From Kineothrix alysoides (GTDB lineage: Bacteria > Bacillota > Clostridia > Lachnospirales > Lachnospiraceae): a stretch of DNA of 64,000 bases. The notes beneath the pieces were generated by a model. The model was not told where the DNA came from, made no database searches, and saw only the letters and a program-made list of their open reading frames with translations. The number at the start of each line of letters is the position of its first letter. Position 1 is the stretch's first letter. Below, in pieces: positions 53,309-60,588 of the stretch. The position numbers and the translations under genes are program-made. The stretch is taken from positions 2,232,001 through 2,296,000 of the forward strand of contig NZ_JPNB01000001.1 of NCBI RefSeq assembly GCF_000732725.1. The letters run 5' to 3'.

Positions 53309-55096
53309 TTATAGCAACGTATAAACCATACTGTTTACATTTGATTTTTTGATTTTTTCGCGTCCTGCAAAATATAACCATATTTCAGGAATATCTTCTT
53401 TGAGCAATATATAGTCTTCCAAAACAAGCACATCCATCTTCGATCTTATAAAGCATTTAATTGCATCAATAGGAGAACAGACAATAGGTTCTCCCCTCAT
53501 GTTAAAAGAAGTATTTAAAACAAGAGGGCATCCTGTTTTCTCATCAAATTTTTGAATCAATCTGGCATATCTGCCGTTATCCTCTTCCGTAACTGTCTGC
53601 AGACGGCCGGAACCATCTACGTGTGTTATCGCCGGTAATTCCAAATCCGACGTAACTTGGCAGGTCTCCAGCATATATGGAGACTCATAATCTATGCTGA
53701 AATGTTCCTGAACCTTGTGGCTTAATACGGAAGGAGCGAAAGGGCGAAAGCTTTCCCGCAGCTTAACCATGCCGTTAATTCTGTCTCGCATATCCTCTTT
53801 TCTGGGATCCGCTATTATGGATCTTGCGCCCAATGCTCTTGGCCCAAATTCCATTCTTCCATGAAACCAACCGATTACATTCCCGTCGACCAGCTTATCA
53901 CTGACATAATCAAGCATCTCCGCCTCCTTACTTCTGAAATCCAGATAATTAACAGATGCTTCATCCAAGATATTAAGTATATAATCTGAGGAATATTCCG
54001 GTCCGAGATATGCATTTTTAAGAGGCTGTATGTGTCCGCCGAATAATTTTTTGTAAATATATGCTGCTGCACCGATAGCTCCTCCCGCATCACCTGCCGC
54101 CGGCTGTACAAAAACATTCTTAAACGGACCATCCTTATGAAGTTTACCTACCGCCACACAATTAAGAGCTACTCCTCCTGCCAGACAGAGATTATTGCTC
54201 GGATGCTTTTTATAAATATACATGGCTTTTTCAAATAAAAGTTCTTCAATAACCACCTGAATACTTTTTGCCATATCCATATGGAATTGCAAAAGCTTGC
54301 TTTCGGGCGTCCGCCCTTTATATCCGAATAATTCTTCCATTTTTTCCGAGTACATGGCATCATCTGTAACATAGGAGAAATACTCATCTTTTAATTTGAA
54401 ACTGCCATCACGATGTTCTTCGATTATCTGATAAATTTTATCTACCTGATTTGCCTCGCCATATGGCGCAAGCCCCATTACTTTATACTCACCATCATTT
54501 ACTTCAAATCCAAGATAAGACGTGATTGCGCTATATAGAAGACCTATGGAATCCGGAAAATCTACACTTTCAAATATATTAATATCATCCCTGTCCGCAT
54601 AACCATATGTCATGCACTGCCACTCTCCTACGCCATCCACTGTCAGAATATCCGCGTCCTCATATCCTGAAAAATAAAATGAACTGGCACCGTGTGAAAG
54701 ATGATGTTTTATAAAATGTATATCTCCCTGATATCCCAATTTCTCATTGATTTCTCTTTCAAATTTTTTAGAATCGAGTAATATTCCCGCAATTCCCCTC
54801 ATTCTTTCACTGGAATTATTTTTTTGAAGCCCCATCCATATTTGTCTTGAAATCTTATCATATGGTTCTTCATAATATGCTAAAGCATCAACATCCTGCA
54901 CATCCACCCCTGCTGCTTCCAGACAATATCTAAAAGCATTTACCGGCGCCGAAGAATCATGTTTGATTCTTGTAAACCTTTCTTCCTGCGCCGAGGCAAC
55001 TAACTCCCCGTTTTTGATGATACAGCACGATGCATCATGATATCCAAATGAAACCCCTATAATCACATTTTCCTTTTTATCTGGTTTTGTACTCAT
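53309..55096 (-). CDS. NodU/CmcH-family O-carbamoyltransferase
   Basis: A 595-residue enzyme that moves a carbamoyl group from carbamoyl phosphate, through carbamoyl-AMP, to a hydroxyl of the product. The N-terminal Kae1-like domain has IIGVSFGYHDASCCIIKNG and HHLSHGASSFYFSG with metal-binding histidines. The nucleotide region has LAGGVALNCVAVGKL. The C-terminal carbamoyltransferase domain has GWFHGRMEFGPRALGARSI and LNTSFNMRGEPIV. All expected motifs are intact. It is the second gene of the biosynthetic operon, and AGGAG lies six bases before its ATG. The acceptor could be a hydroxyl on the acyl chain or a side chain. Confidence 0.93.
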   Translation of the reverse strand: MSTKPDKKENVIIGVSFGYHDASCCIIKNGELVASAQEERFTRIKHDSSAPVNAFRYCLEAAGVDVQDVDALAYYEEPYDKISRQIWMGLQKNNSSERMRGIAGILLDSKKFEREINEKLGYQGDIHFIKHHLSHGASSFYFSGYEDADILTVDGVGEWQCMTYGYADRDDINIFESVDFPDSIGLLYSAITSYLGFEVNDGEYKVMGLAPYGEANQVDKIYQIIEEHRDGSFKLKDEYFSYVTDDAMYSEKMEELFGYKGRTPESKLLQFHMDMAKSIQVVIEELLFEKAMYIYKKHPSNNLCLAGGVALNCVAVGKLHKDGPFKNVFVQPAAGDAGGAIGAAAYIYKKLFGGHIQPLKNAYLGPEYSSDYILNILDEASVNYLDFRSKEAEMLDYVSDKLVDGNVIGWFHGRMEFGPRALGARSIIADPRKEDMRDRINGMVKLRESFRPFAPSVLSHKVQEHFSIDYESPYMLETCQVTSDLELPAITHVDGSGRLQTVTEEDNGRYARLIQKFDEKTGCPLVLNTSFNMRGEPIVCSPIDAIKCFIRSKMDVLVLEDYILLKEDIPEIWLYFAGREKIKKSNVNSMVYTLL

Positions 55097-55154
55097 TTTT
55101 ATCTCCTCTCATAAGATATTCTTTCACTTTACGCTTCCAGCCCCGCATTATTTA

Positions 55155-55943
55155 TTATGTGATTTTCTCACTTAACAACCGACAGTATAAATCGTTCCTT
55201 CTGTCCCGTTTTATCGGAAATTTGTCTCTGTACACAGAAACATCGTCCTGTATTTCATAAATGAATACTCCATCACCGGACGACAAACATGTAAGAGCCT
55301 GTCCATCGGGCCCGAAAATTACGCTGTCTCCCGAATACACAGTATTATTCTGTATCCCTATACAATTAACACCTATCATATATACTTGGTTTTCAATAGC
55401 CCTGGCTCTCAGTAAGGTCAGCCAATGTTCCCGCCTCTCCTTTGGCCAGTTTGCCGGAACCACAATAAAATGAGCAGAATTTGAAGCATACTGGAACAGT
55501 TCCGGGAAACGTAAATCATAGCAAATAAATGTGGCCAAAAAAATATCATTAACTTTTCCTACTTTTATATGTTCGCCGCCAATATAATATAAATTTTCAT
55601 TGGAATAAGAAAAAGGATGTATTTTTACATAATCATGAACAATTTCACCTTCCGGACTCATGATTGAATAATGATTCTCTCCCTTGCTGTCGTGCTTTCC
55701 TACCCAACCGAAGCCCACATTAATTTGATAATTTTCCGCATAACTTCTAACACTGTCAAAAATAACTTTTTTGTACTCATATACCTTGTTTACATTCATA
55801 GAAAACCCGGTAAAACTCATTTCAGGAAAAAGAGCAAGTTCTGCCTCTTCTCTTTTTGCTTTTAGCAATAATTGTTCTGCATTCTTTAGGTTTTCTTCTA
55901 TCTTTTCAAATTCTATATTTAATTGGCATAATGCTATTTTCAT
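55155..55943 (-). CDS. Carbon-nitrogen hydrolase, omega-amidase-like (nitrilase family)
   Basis: Nitrilase-fold amidase of 262 residues with the triad Glu41 (FPEMSFTG), Lys107 (VKIHPF) and Cys141 (FICYDLRFPELF). The short length and the YDLRFPE context are those of omega-amidase/YafV-type enzymes. These hydrolyse 2-oxoglutaramate, the waste product of glutamine-dependent transaminases. The megasynthase aminotransferase probably uses glutamine, so this enzyme could remove its by-product and pull amination forward. That is an inference. The start at 55943 is chosen for GAGGG seven bases upstream. An upstream start would run into the promoter block. It is the first gene of the main operon. Confidence 0.87.
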   Translation of the reverse strand: MKIALCQLNIEFEKIEENLKNAEQLLLKAKREEAELALFPEMSFTGFSMNVNKVYEYKKVIFDSVRSYAENYQINVGFGWVGKHDSKGENHYSIMSPEGEIVHDYVKIHPFSYSNENLYYIGGEHIKVGKVNDIFLATFICYDLRFPELFQYASNSAHFIVVPANWPKERREHWLTLLRARAIENQVYMIGVNCIGIQNNTVYSGDSVIFGPDGQALTCLSSGDGVFIYEIQDDVSVYRDKFPIKRDRRNDLYCRLLSEKIT

Positions 55944-55984
55944 ATATATACCCTCGTTTGTATGCCTTGTCCTTTTGGGTATTT

Positions 55985-56049
55985 TACATTTATCTATATT
56001 ATTCGACAATGGAGTTGGCGGTTTTTGTAATTTGAGAGGTTATTTTTGC
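55985..56049 (-). promoter_or_regulatory. Predicted LytTR operator/promoter of the main biosynthetic operon
   Basis: On the minus strand GCAAAAATAA (56040-56049) and ACAAAAACCG (56019-56028) are direct repeats 21 bp apart. Then come GCCA, CATTGT and AGATAAATGTA (55985-55995). The repeat-to-block distance of 34 bases equals that before agrD (22046-22110), and the intervening GCCA and CATTGT also align exactly. The core reads CCGCCA, 17 bases, TATAGA, a weak promoter that would need activation. It begins three bases after the terminator of the kinase gene. Confidence 0.72.
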
Positions 56050-56051
56050 AT

Positions 56052-56090
56052 AAAAAAGGATATATATGCTTGCATTACGCATATATATCC
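56052..56090 (-). terminator. Intrinsic terminator of the regulator-kinase operon
   Basis: GGATATATATGC (56058-56069) and GCATATATATCC (56079-56090) form a perfect 12-bp stem with a 9-base loop, followed on the minus strand by six uridines (56052-56057). It lies 28 bases after the kinase stop codon and insulates the biosynthetic promoter from read-through. Confidence 0.88.
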
Positions 56091-56117
56091 ATTCCAGTTT
56101 ACTTTTATAATATCTGT

Positions 56118-57434
56118 TTACTTTATAGGCAAGACTAATATTGCCGTAAATATATCTCCTTCAACAAAACATTCTAAATATCCGTTATACTTCCCGGCAG
56201 TATTTTGTACACTTTGAATACCGATTCCATGAATCTCTTTTTCTTTTTTAGTAGAAACAAAACCACCTTTACTCCTAATAATTTCTCCCGCAAAATTGTT
56301 GGTTATTTTTACTACACAAAAGCCTCCTTCATTTTGCATAAAAATGCGGGTTCTAACATAATGTTCTTTCTCCCCTTGCTGTGCCGCCACAATTGCATTG
56401 TCCAATAAATTTCCTAGCATAGTTATCAAATCCGCATCAGAAACAATATCCGCAAGAGCCCCCGGCTCAACATATATATCAAAGAGAACTCCCACCTTAT
56501 TTGCCTGGGACTCTTTCTCATTTAAAATAGCATTCATAACATGATTTTCACTATATATATTCATTGTATTATTCTCCAATTCTACATGTAATTCTCGAAG
56601 AATATCCAATATGCTTGCATTTTCATTTTTTCTTGCAAGTTCTCCTATCGTCTTTAAATAATGACTTGTATTATGAATAAATTCCTTGTACTTTTCATTG
56701 ATTTCCTGTATTTGATTATAATAGCTTAAATCTGCATCCTGTCTGATTATTATCAACTCTTGTCTCATACTTAAAGACATTTCTTCTGAATATCGGTTAA
56801 ATGCATAGAATATCAGAATGTTTCCAAGTAACATGAGAGCAAAACATGCTGACATAATAACTTTCATCAACGGCCGCTCACTAAAATCTATGCTCGAATA
56901 ATAAGTAAGCAGCATAATACATAAACTTGCTATAGGAACACATAAGTACATTATAAATATTTTGTTATCCATACGATTTCTGGACTTATTGGAAAACTGC
57001 TTTATTATAACGACCAAAATATATGTCAACAGTTTCATGGCAAGCACCTGCCAGGGAATTTCCGATAAGCTAATTATACTCGTCTGTTCTAAAAAATAAG
57101 ACGGTATCTCCAACAATACAACAAATAAAAACTCACAACCCAAAAATATCGAAAATAAAATAATATAATATACCAGCCTATTACCAATACCAGCAGAAAA
57201 CAAAAGACTGGCATATATCCAAAACAGTATTAATGCACCAAACAAATTCGCATATGCATTTACCATCAAATTAAGCCCAAACAGAGAACCTGCAATTATA
57301 AGACTTAAAAAAACAACTTTTCCATATTTCTTAAAAGCTTCTCTCCGCTCAAAAAAATTATCAAAAAAATCAAAAAGTATATAAACTTCTATAATACAAC
57401 TTAACAATAAAACGGCTTTATCCAAATATTCCAT
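56118..57434 (-). CDS. AgrC-like sensor histidine kinase
   Basis: Membrane sensor kinase of 438 residues. The N-terminal 200 residues have about six hydrophobic segments, the usual AgrC receptor layout for cyclic peptides. The phospho-acceptor region contains His254 and His258 (IHNTSHYLKTIGELARK). The C-terminal GHKL ATPase has an N-box in LGNLLDNAIVAAQQ and a shortened GIGIQSV G-box. Its cognate signal is most likely the AgrD peptide encoded in the same cluster. It is 16 bases downstream of the LytTR regulator and followed by a strong terminator. Starting at 57434 is supported by GAGG five bases upstream. Confidence 0.9.
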   Translation of the reverse strand: MEYLDKAVLLLSCIIEVYILFDFFDNFFERREAFKKYGKVVFLSLIIAGSLFGLNLMVNAYANLFGALILFWIYASLLFSAGIGNRLVYYIILFSIFLGCEFLFVVLLEIPSYFLEQTSIISLSEIPWQVLAMKLLTYILVVIIKQFSNKSRNRMDNKIFIMYLCVPIASLCIMLLTYYSSIDFSERPLMKVIMSACFALMLLGNILIFYAFNRYSEEMSLSMRQELIIIRQDADLSYYNQIQEINEKYKEFIHNTSHYLKTIGELARKNENASILDILRELHVELENNTMNIYSENHVMNAILNEKESQANKVGVLFDIYVEPGALADIVSDADLITMLGNLLDNAIVAAQQGEKEHYVRTRIFMQNEGGFCVVKITNNFAGEIIRSKGGFVSTKKEKEIHGIGIQSVQNTAGKYNGYLECFVEGDIFTAILVLPIK

Positions 57435-57450
57435 ATCATCCTCATATATC

Positions 57451-58191
57451 TCAATATTTTTTAGCCATACTTTTAGCTAATTCCATTCTCAGTTCCTTCT
57501 CTTTTGAACGGGCAATCGATAAGATTGTACCATCGGTCAACTCCAGTTCCGTTATTGTTTTTCTCTTGATATATCTCAAATTCACAATATAACTGTTGTG
57601 AGCATATGCAAAGCCGTAATCTTTTAACACGCAATATAATTCGTCAACTCGTTCTTTACATGTTATACTGCTTTCAAAATCATATTTTTTAATATTAGGA
57701 CAAATATATATACTGCTGCCATTTTTGGCAATCGCTATATATAATATTTCCTGCGGTTTTAATTTTACAGTGTTATAATACCAGTTCCCAACAATATACG
57801 GTTCCTCTTTCCGCTCTTTCATCTCTTTTATAATTATTCTCATTTCCTGATTTATGCGGGCATCCGTATAGCTTTTCAACAAATAGCGAAATGGAGCCGA
57901 TTCAAAACATTCCACTGTAGGCCGGCACACACCTGAACAAAACACTAAAATTGATGTAGGAAAACTTTTTCTGAATTGCTTAGCTGTCTCATTTCCATCT
58001 AATTGTCTCATCTGCATATCCAGTATCAGTAAATCGACATTTTCTTGTGCTGTACATCCTTCTATTAGTTCCTCTCCTGAATAATATTCATGGAAAAAAA
58101 CCTCATTTTCATTCAACTCACAATTTAAAATCATCCTTTTCACATACTGCACAAACCTCTTATCGTCATCGCAAATTGCTACATGGTACAT
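57451..58191 (-). CDS. LytTR-family response regulator (AgrA-like)
   Basis: Response regulator of 246 residues. The receiver has the acidic pair CDDD near residue 8 and the phospho-accepting Asp58 in LLILDMQM. The C-terminal LytTR DNA-binding domain (about 145-240) has YYNTVKLKPQEILYIAIAKNGSSIYI and YAHNSYIVNLRYIKR, which are typical. A strong GGAGGGGG ribosome site precedes the ATG. It heads a two-gene operon with the kinase. The paired 21-bp-spaced repeats before the biosynthetic operon and before agrD are its likely binding sites. Confidence 0.93.
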   Translation of the reverse strand: MYHVAICDDDKRFVQYVKRMILNCELNENEVFFHEYYSGEELIEGCTAQENVDLLILDMQMRQLDGNETAKQFRKSFPTSILVFCSGVCRPTVECFESAPFRYLLKSYTDARINQEMRIIIKEMKERKEEPYIVGNWYYNTVKLKPQEILYIAIAKNGSSIYICPNIKKYDFESSITCKERVDELYCVLKDYGFAYAHNSYIVNLRYIKRKTITELELTDGTILSIARSKEKELRMELAKSMAKKY

Positions 58192-58692
58192 AGGTATCCC
58201 CCTCCCTATAAACTCTCTCCATATTTATGTATTTGTGACCATATAGCAAATATTTTAATTGATATATTCTTTTATGTCTATAATTTTGTTTATTTTGTCG
58301 ATATATGCAACAATTTTCCTTCAATTATGAGATTATTTTCCCGAATTCTTATGTGAGATTTCTCTGAACTCCAAAATCTCAAATAACTTTTACCTATTTT
58401 TATTATATTAACACAACTTTTTGTTGTTGAAAACGCTTTTATGTCATAAAGACTAAGAAAATATTCTCTTTTCTCAAAATTATAGATATTTATTCCTTTA
58501 ACTTGTCCACTCAAGGATTGCCGCTACTGAGATATATGCAGAGGTAACCGTTTCTCGAAAAAAGCCAGCCTTAACAAATTTTAATGCAAGAAATCTTATG
58601 ATTATATAATTGCTTAAAGTCAACTGATTTAATTCGGGCGACTTTACTTCTATAAATTTATAATTTTAGAAAGTATTGTCTATAGTTCTTTT
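58192..58692. other. Intergenic stretch between the regulator gene and the S8 peptidase stump
   Basis: About 500 AT-rich bases. The first 80 presumably hold the promoter of the regulator-kinase operon, but no clear pair of boxes stands out. A 74-codon minus-strand frame at 58290-58514 starts with TTG and lacks a ribosome site. Its ending HIRIRENNLIIEG faintly recalls small sporulation proteins of the YabP/YqfC kind. I do not consider that sufficient to call a gene. Confidence 0.35.
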
Positions 58693-58851
58693 TCAAATCG
58701 GCAAACTATCCGCCAAACAAAGCGCCCCATACCCCACCCTCGCATTCGGATAAATCGCCTCTCCCCGTAACGGTCTTGCACCTCTCCTCAAATAAGCCCG
58801 CACCTTCTCCCCGTAAAGATACGGATCATTTCCTTTCACAATCCCCCCTGC
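58693..58851 (-). pseudogene. C-terminal stump of an S8 (subtilisin-family) peptidase
   Basis: The last 52 codons of a minus-strand frame read GIVKGNDPYLYGEKVRAYL, then RGARPLRGEAIYPNARVGYG and ALCLADSLP, ending at a stop. This is the pattern at the C-terminus of clostridial S8 peptidases (GIV-x-GND-P-xx-YG, RGAR, YPN-xx-xGYG). The DNA is also richer in G+C than its surroundings. Residues before this point in the same frame are unrelated, so the gene is broken at about 58845-58851, exactly where the recombinase region begins. The catalytic domain must lie elsewhere or be lost. Confidence 0.6.
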
Positions 58852-58926
58852 TGTCAAGTAATTGCTACGAAGTTTTTGAACACTTTTTGTTCTTTTTTGA
58901 GTCAATTTTCCTAAAAACACATGGTT

Positions 58927-59010
58927 TCGTGTTGTATTATTGTCACTTTTCCACTATTTTTATTATATTATTGCTTCCTTCACTAATGAATCGTGTTACA
59001 TTATTGTCAC
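58927..59010. repeat. Pair of 20-bp direct repeats at the recombinase-side junction
   Basis: TCGTGTTGTATTATTGTCAC (58927-58946) and TCGTGTTACATTATTGTCAC (58991-59010) differ at two positions and are 64 bp apart. They lie between the S8 stump and the last recombinase gene, and the second copy covers that gene's stop codon. They could be recombinase-binding half sites near the element end. Confidence 0.55.
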
Positions 59011-60588
59011 GTCTTTTTGCTCGTCATATCCCTGTTCGCAGAACGTCCAATGGATATCGATACTTTTTTCCTTGTCAATATCTATCCTGTCTATAAATAT
59101 ATCTGCTATATCTTTTGTAAGTATTGTAATACCCGCATAGTTCAAGTATTTCTCATAATCTTTAGAATTAGTTTCCAGCAGAACGGCACAAATTTCCTTT
59201 TGCTTTTCTATTTCTTTCAAAATAGTCTGTTTATTGCAAATCTGCTGTTCCAATTGTCGGCGGTATGCCATATACTCTTCCTTCGTATACTTTCCCATAT
59301 GGTAGTTTTCCAATGCTAAAGCCTTGACCGTTATCAGCTCAGAAATCTCCGCATCAATTTCTTTGGCTTCTCTCTCGTTTCTCTCAAGTACCTTCTTCTG
59401 TGTCTTAAAAACTTCTCTTTTTGTCTCTTCCATATTTACCAGTTCTATAATCTGTTTTCGAATTTCCTGCAACACGACTTCTTCCAAAATCTCATTGCTA
59501 ATACTGTCAGCAATACATTCATTGTCACTGTTCAGTTTTTGATTCTGACAATAATAAAATAGCTTACCACCTGCAAGTTTCATCACTTGTAAATTTCGTT
59601 TACAATATCCACAGTATACTTTTCCTTTCAATGCATATAAGATCGGCTGCCGCTCTACCTTTCTTCTATTCAAGAAGTTTTCCTGTACCTCATAAAATAT
59701 AGATTTGTCAATGATAGGTACATGATGATTTTTAAATACCTTCCATTCTTCTCTTGGCTTTATGATTCTACGAGTTCCTCCTACCTCTTCTTGCATCCAT
59801 TTGTTATAAACCATATTTCCAATATAACTTTCATCTAATAATATGGTTCTTACGGTCCCTGGTTGCCAATATTTACGCTCTTGCTGCAATTCTTTTCGAT
59901 TCTGCTTCTTTCTCAAATTTTTATATTCTAGTGGTGTAAGTATATTATCATCATTTAATTTTTTGCAAATTTGGGTTAGATTTCTTCCCGTTAAAGCCAG
60001 TTCGAATATATGCCGGATTACTTCCGCTTCTTTTGGTACAATTATCAATTCATTGGAATTACTTTCGTTCTTCTTGTACCCAAAAGGAGTGTTTCCAGTT
60101 GCATACTTTCCCTGATTTTTTCTTTCCAACACCGCACTTCTCGTCTTCTCAGAAACATCTTTACAATAAAAATCTGCCATCAGACTTTTAAAACCGATAT
60201 CAATATCTGCCGTCTTTCCCACATAATCTTTACTGTCATAGTGATCCATAATGGAGATAAATCGGATACCCATAAACGGAAAAATCTGCTCCATATAAGT
60301 TCCCAGTTCAATATAGTCTCTCGAAAATCTTGACAGATCTTTTACAATCACGCACCTTACTTCGTTCATCCTTATTTTTTCAAGCAAAGCTTGCATCCCC
60401 GGCCTGTTCATTGTTGTCCCGGAAATGCCATCATCGTAAAACTCACAGTATTCATGGTCGGAAAACTCTCTGTGCTCTGAAAGATATCTTTTAATCAACA
60501 GTCTTTGATTGGTAATGCTATTGCTTTCCACCTTAATATCATCATCTTCTACGGAAAGGCGGTAGTAACCCGCAATCTTATCTTTCGG
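58996..60588 (-). CDS. Large serine recombinase (third of three)
   Basis: Site-specific recombinase of about 530 residues. The N-terminal resolvase domain has the nucleophile Ser in AGYYRLSVEDDD and the VKDLSRFSRDYIELG motif. The recombinase domain has GNTPFGYKKNES, and the zinc ribbon has CGYCKRN with CQNQ...CIA. A long coiled coil follows (QKKVLERNEREAKEIDAEISEL). Of the in-frame starts I choose 60588 because GGAGG lies eight bases upstream, giving a short overlap with the upstream gene. It has a full set of domains and looks intact. It is the gene nearest the S8 junction, as integrases usually are. Confidence 0.92.
   Translation of the reverse strand, partial: PKDKIAGYYRLSVEDDDIKVESNSITNQRLLIKRYLSEHREFSDHEYCEFYDDGISGTTMNRPGMQALLEKIRMNEVRCVIVKDLSRFSRDYIELGTYMEQIFPFMGIRFISIMDHYDSKDYVGKTADIDIGFKSLMADFYCKDVSEKTRSAVLERKNQGKYATGNTPFGYKKNESNSNELIIVPKEAEVIRHIFELALTGRNLTQICKKLNDDNILTPLEYKNLRKKQNRKELQQERKYWQPGTVRTILLDESYIGNMVYNKWMQEEVGGTRRIIKPREEWKVFKNHHVPIIDKSIFYEVQENFLNRRKVERQPILYALKGKVYCGYCKRNLQVMKLAGGKLFYYCQNQKLNSDNECIADSISNEILEEVVLQEIRKQIIELVNMEETKREVFKTQKKVLERNEREAKEIDAEISELITVKALALENYHMGKYTKEEYMAYRRQLEQQICNKQTILKEIEKQKEICAVLLETNSKDYEKYLNYAGITILTKDIADIFIDRIDIDKEKSIDIHWTFCEQGYDEQKDVTIM

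Noticed and set aside
58290-58514. 74-codon minus-strand frame with faint resemblance to YabP/YqfC sporulation proteins
   Set aside because: TTG start, no ribosome site and only a few matching residues near the end.
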